5,354 nt of DNA, from the NCBI GenBank assembly GCA_026999335.1, contig JALTPW010000194.1, positions 1-5,354 on the forward strand. Direction: 5' to 3'. The notes beneath the pieces are model-generated. The model was not told the DNA's origin and did no database searches. It saw only the letters and a program-made list of their open reading frames with translations. A program made the position numbers and the translations under genes. Below are positions 5,094 through 5,354 of this stretch, piece by piece (within the stretch, counting starts at the first letter, position 1; the number at the start of each line of letters is the position of its first letter). This DNA comes from Chromatiales bacterium (GTDB taxonomy: Bacteria > Pseudomonadota > Gammaproteobacteria > SZUA-152).

Positions 5094-5354
5094 ATGAATC
5101 TGGATTTATTGCTCACCATGCAGAACGAAGACTTCCGTAAAACATTTGGGGTTCGCCTGAAGAACCTGCGCAAGCAGAAACGTTGGTCGCAAAAGGAACT
5201 GGCCGCTAAAGTGGATATCCGCTTTCAGCAGCTCAACAAGTACGAGAGCGGCCTGAACCTGCCACCCGCTGAGATGCTGATTAAGCTGGCTGACGCCTTG
5301 GCAACAACGGTGGATTTCCTGCTCACCGGCAATCCCGCCGAAGAGATGCCGCTG
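5094..5354 (+). CDS. Cro/CI-type (XRE family) helix-turn-helix regulator, 3' end missing
   Basis: An open frame of 87 codons runs from the ATG at 5094 to the window edge without a stop. Residues about 19-79 form a typical five-helix HTH_3 domain: RLKNLRKQKRWSQKELAAKV covers the first helices, the recognition part is near DIRFQQLNKYESG (residues 41-53), and LADALATTVDFLLTG closes the domain. Such proteins bind operators as dimers and usually repress. The gene diverges from the primase-recombinase operon, with overlapping promoters and inverted repeats between them, which suggests control of that operon and of itself (inference). The residues after about 80 begin a C-terminal part that cannot be judged: it could be a short antitoxin-like tail or a longer sensing domain. 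Confidence 0.93.
   Translation, partial: MNLDLLLTMQNEDFRKTFGVRLKNLRKQKRWSQKELAAKVDIRFQQLNKYESGLNLPPAEMLIKLADALATTVDFLLTGNPAEEMPL

Overview
The window looks like part of a mobile or accessory element from a proteobacterium, most likely a gammaproteobacterium. This is inferred from the roughly balanced base composition, clear AGGAG/GGAGG ribosome binding sites, sigma70-like promoter boxes and the style of the proteins; no gene identifies the species. No rRNA, tRNA, CRISPR array or transposase was seen.

Right part (about 1849-5354): two transcription units diverge from a 125-bp regulatory gap (4969-5093). Rightward is the start of a Cro/CI-type (XRE) DNA-binding regulator, cut by the window end. 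Leftward is a two-gene operon. It begins with a 1039-residue DnaG-type primase fused to a P-loop (AAA+/SF3-like) ATPase, a winged helix and a basic tail. Two bases after its stop codon comes a 364-residue XerC/D-like tyrosine recombinase with the full catalytic set and an unusual acidic tail. The gap holds overlapping, oppositely directed promoters and a near-perfect 24-bp inverted repeat, which suggests that the regulator controls both itself and the replication/recombination operon.

Left part (38-751): about 700 bp without a convincing gene. It holds a dense series of inverted repeats. Seven of the hairpins carry nearly the same T-rich 7-8 base loop (GCTTTTT, GTCTTTTT, GTTTTTT or GTCGTTT on the + strand), while their stems differ. 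One is a 72-bp imperfect hairpin with a one-sided 10-base bulge. This array sits directly downstream of the recombinase gene and directly upstream of another leftward gene, of which only the first 12 codons are in view.

Inferred working model: the element carries its own regulator, primase-helicase and recombinase, and the hairpin array is the DNA (or RNA) site they act on, for example a single-strand initiation/replication origin or a recombination site. Other unexplained signals are a short motif, GC(A/C)GCTAAAG, found five times (plus one near copy) always in the same orientation and in three different coding contexts, an 11-bp tandem repeat inside the primase gene, and three compact palindromes in the primase inter-domain region.
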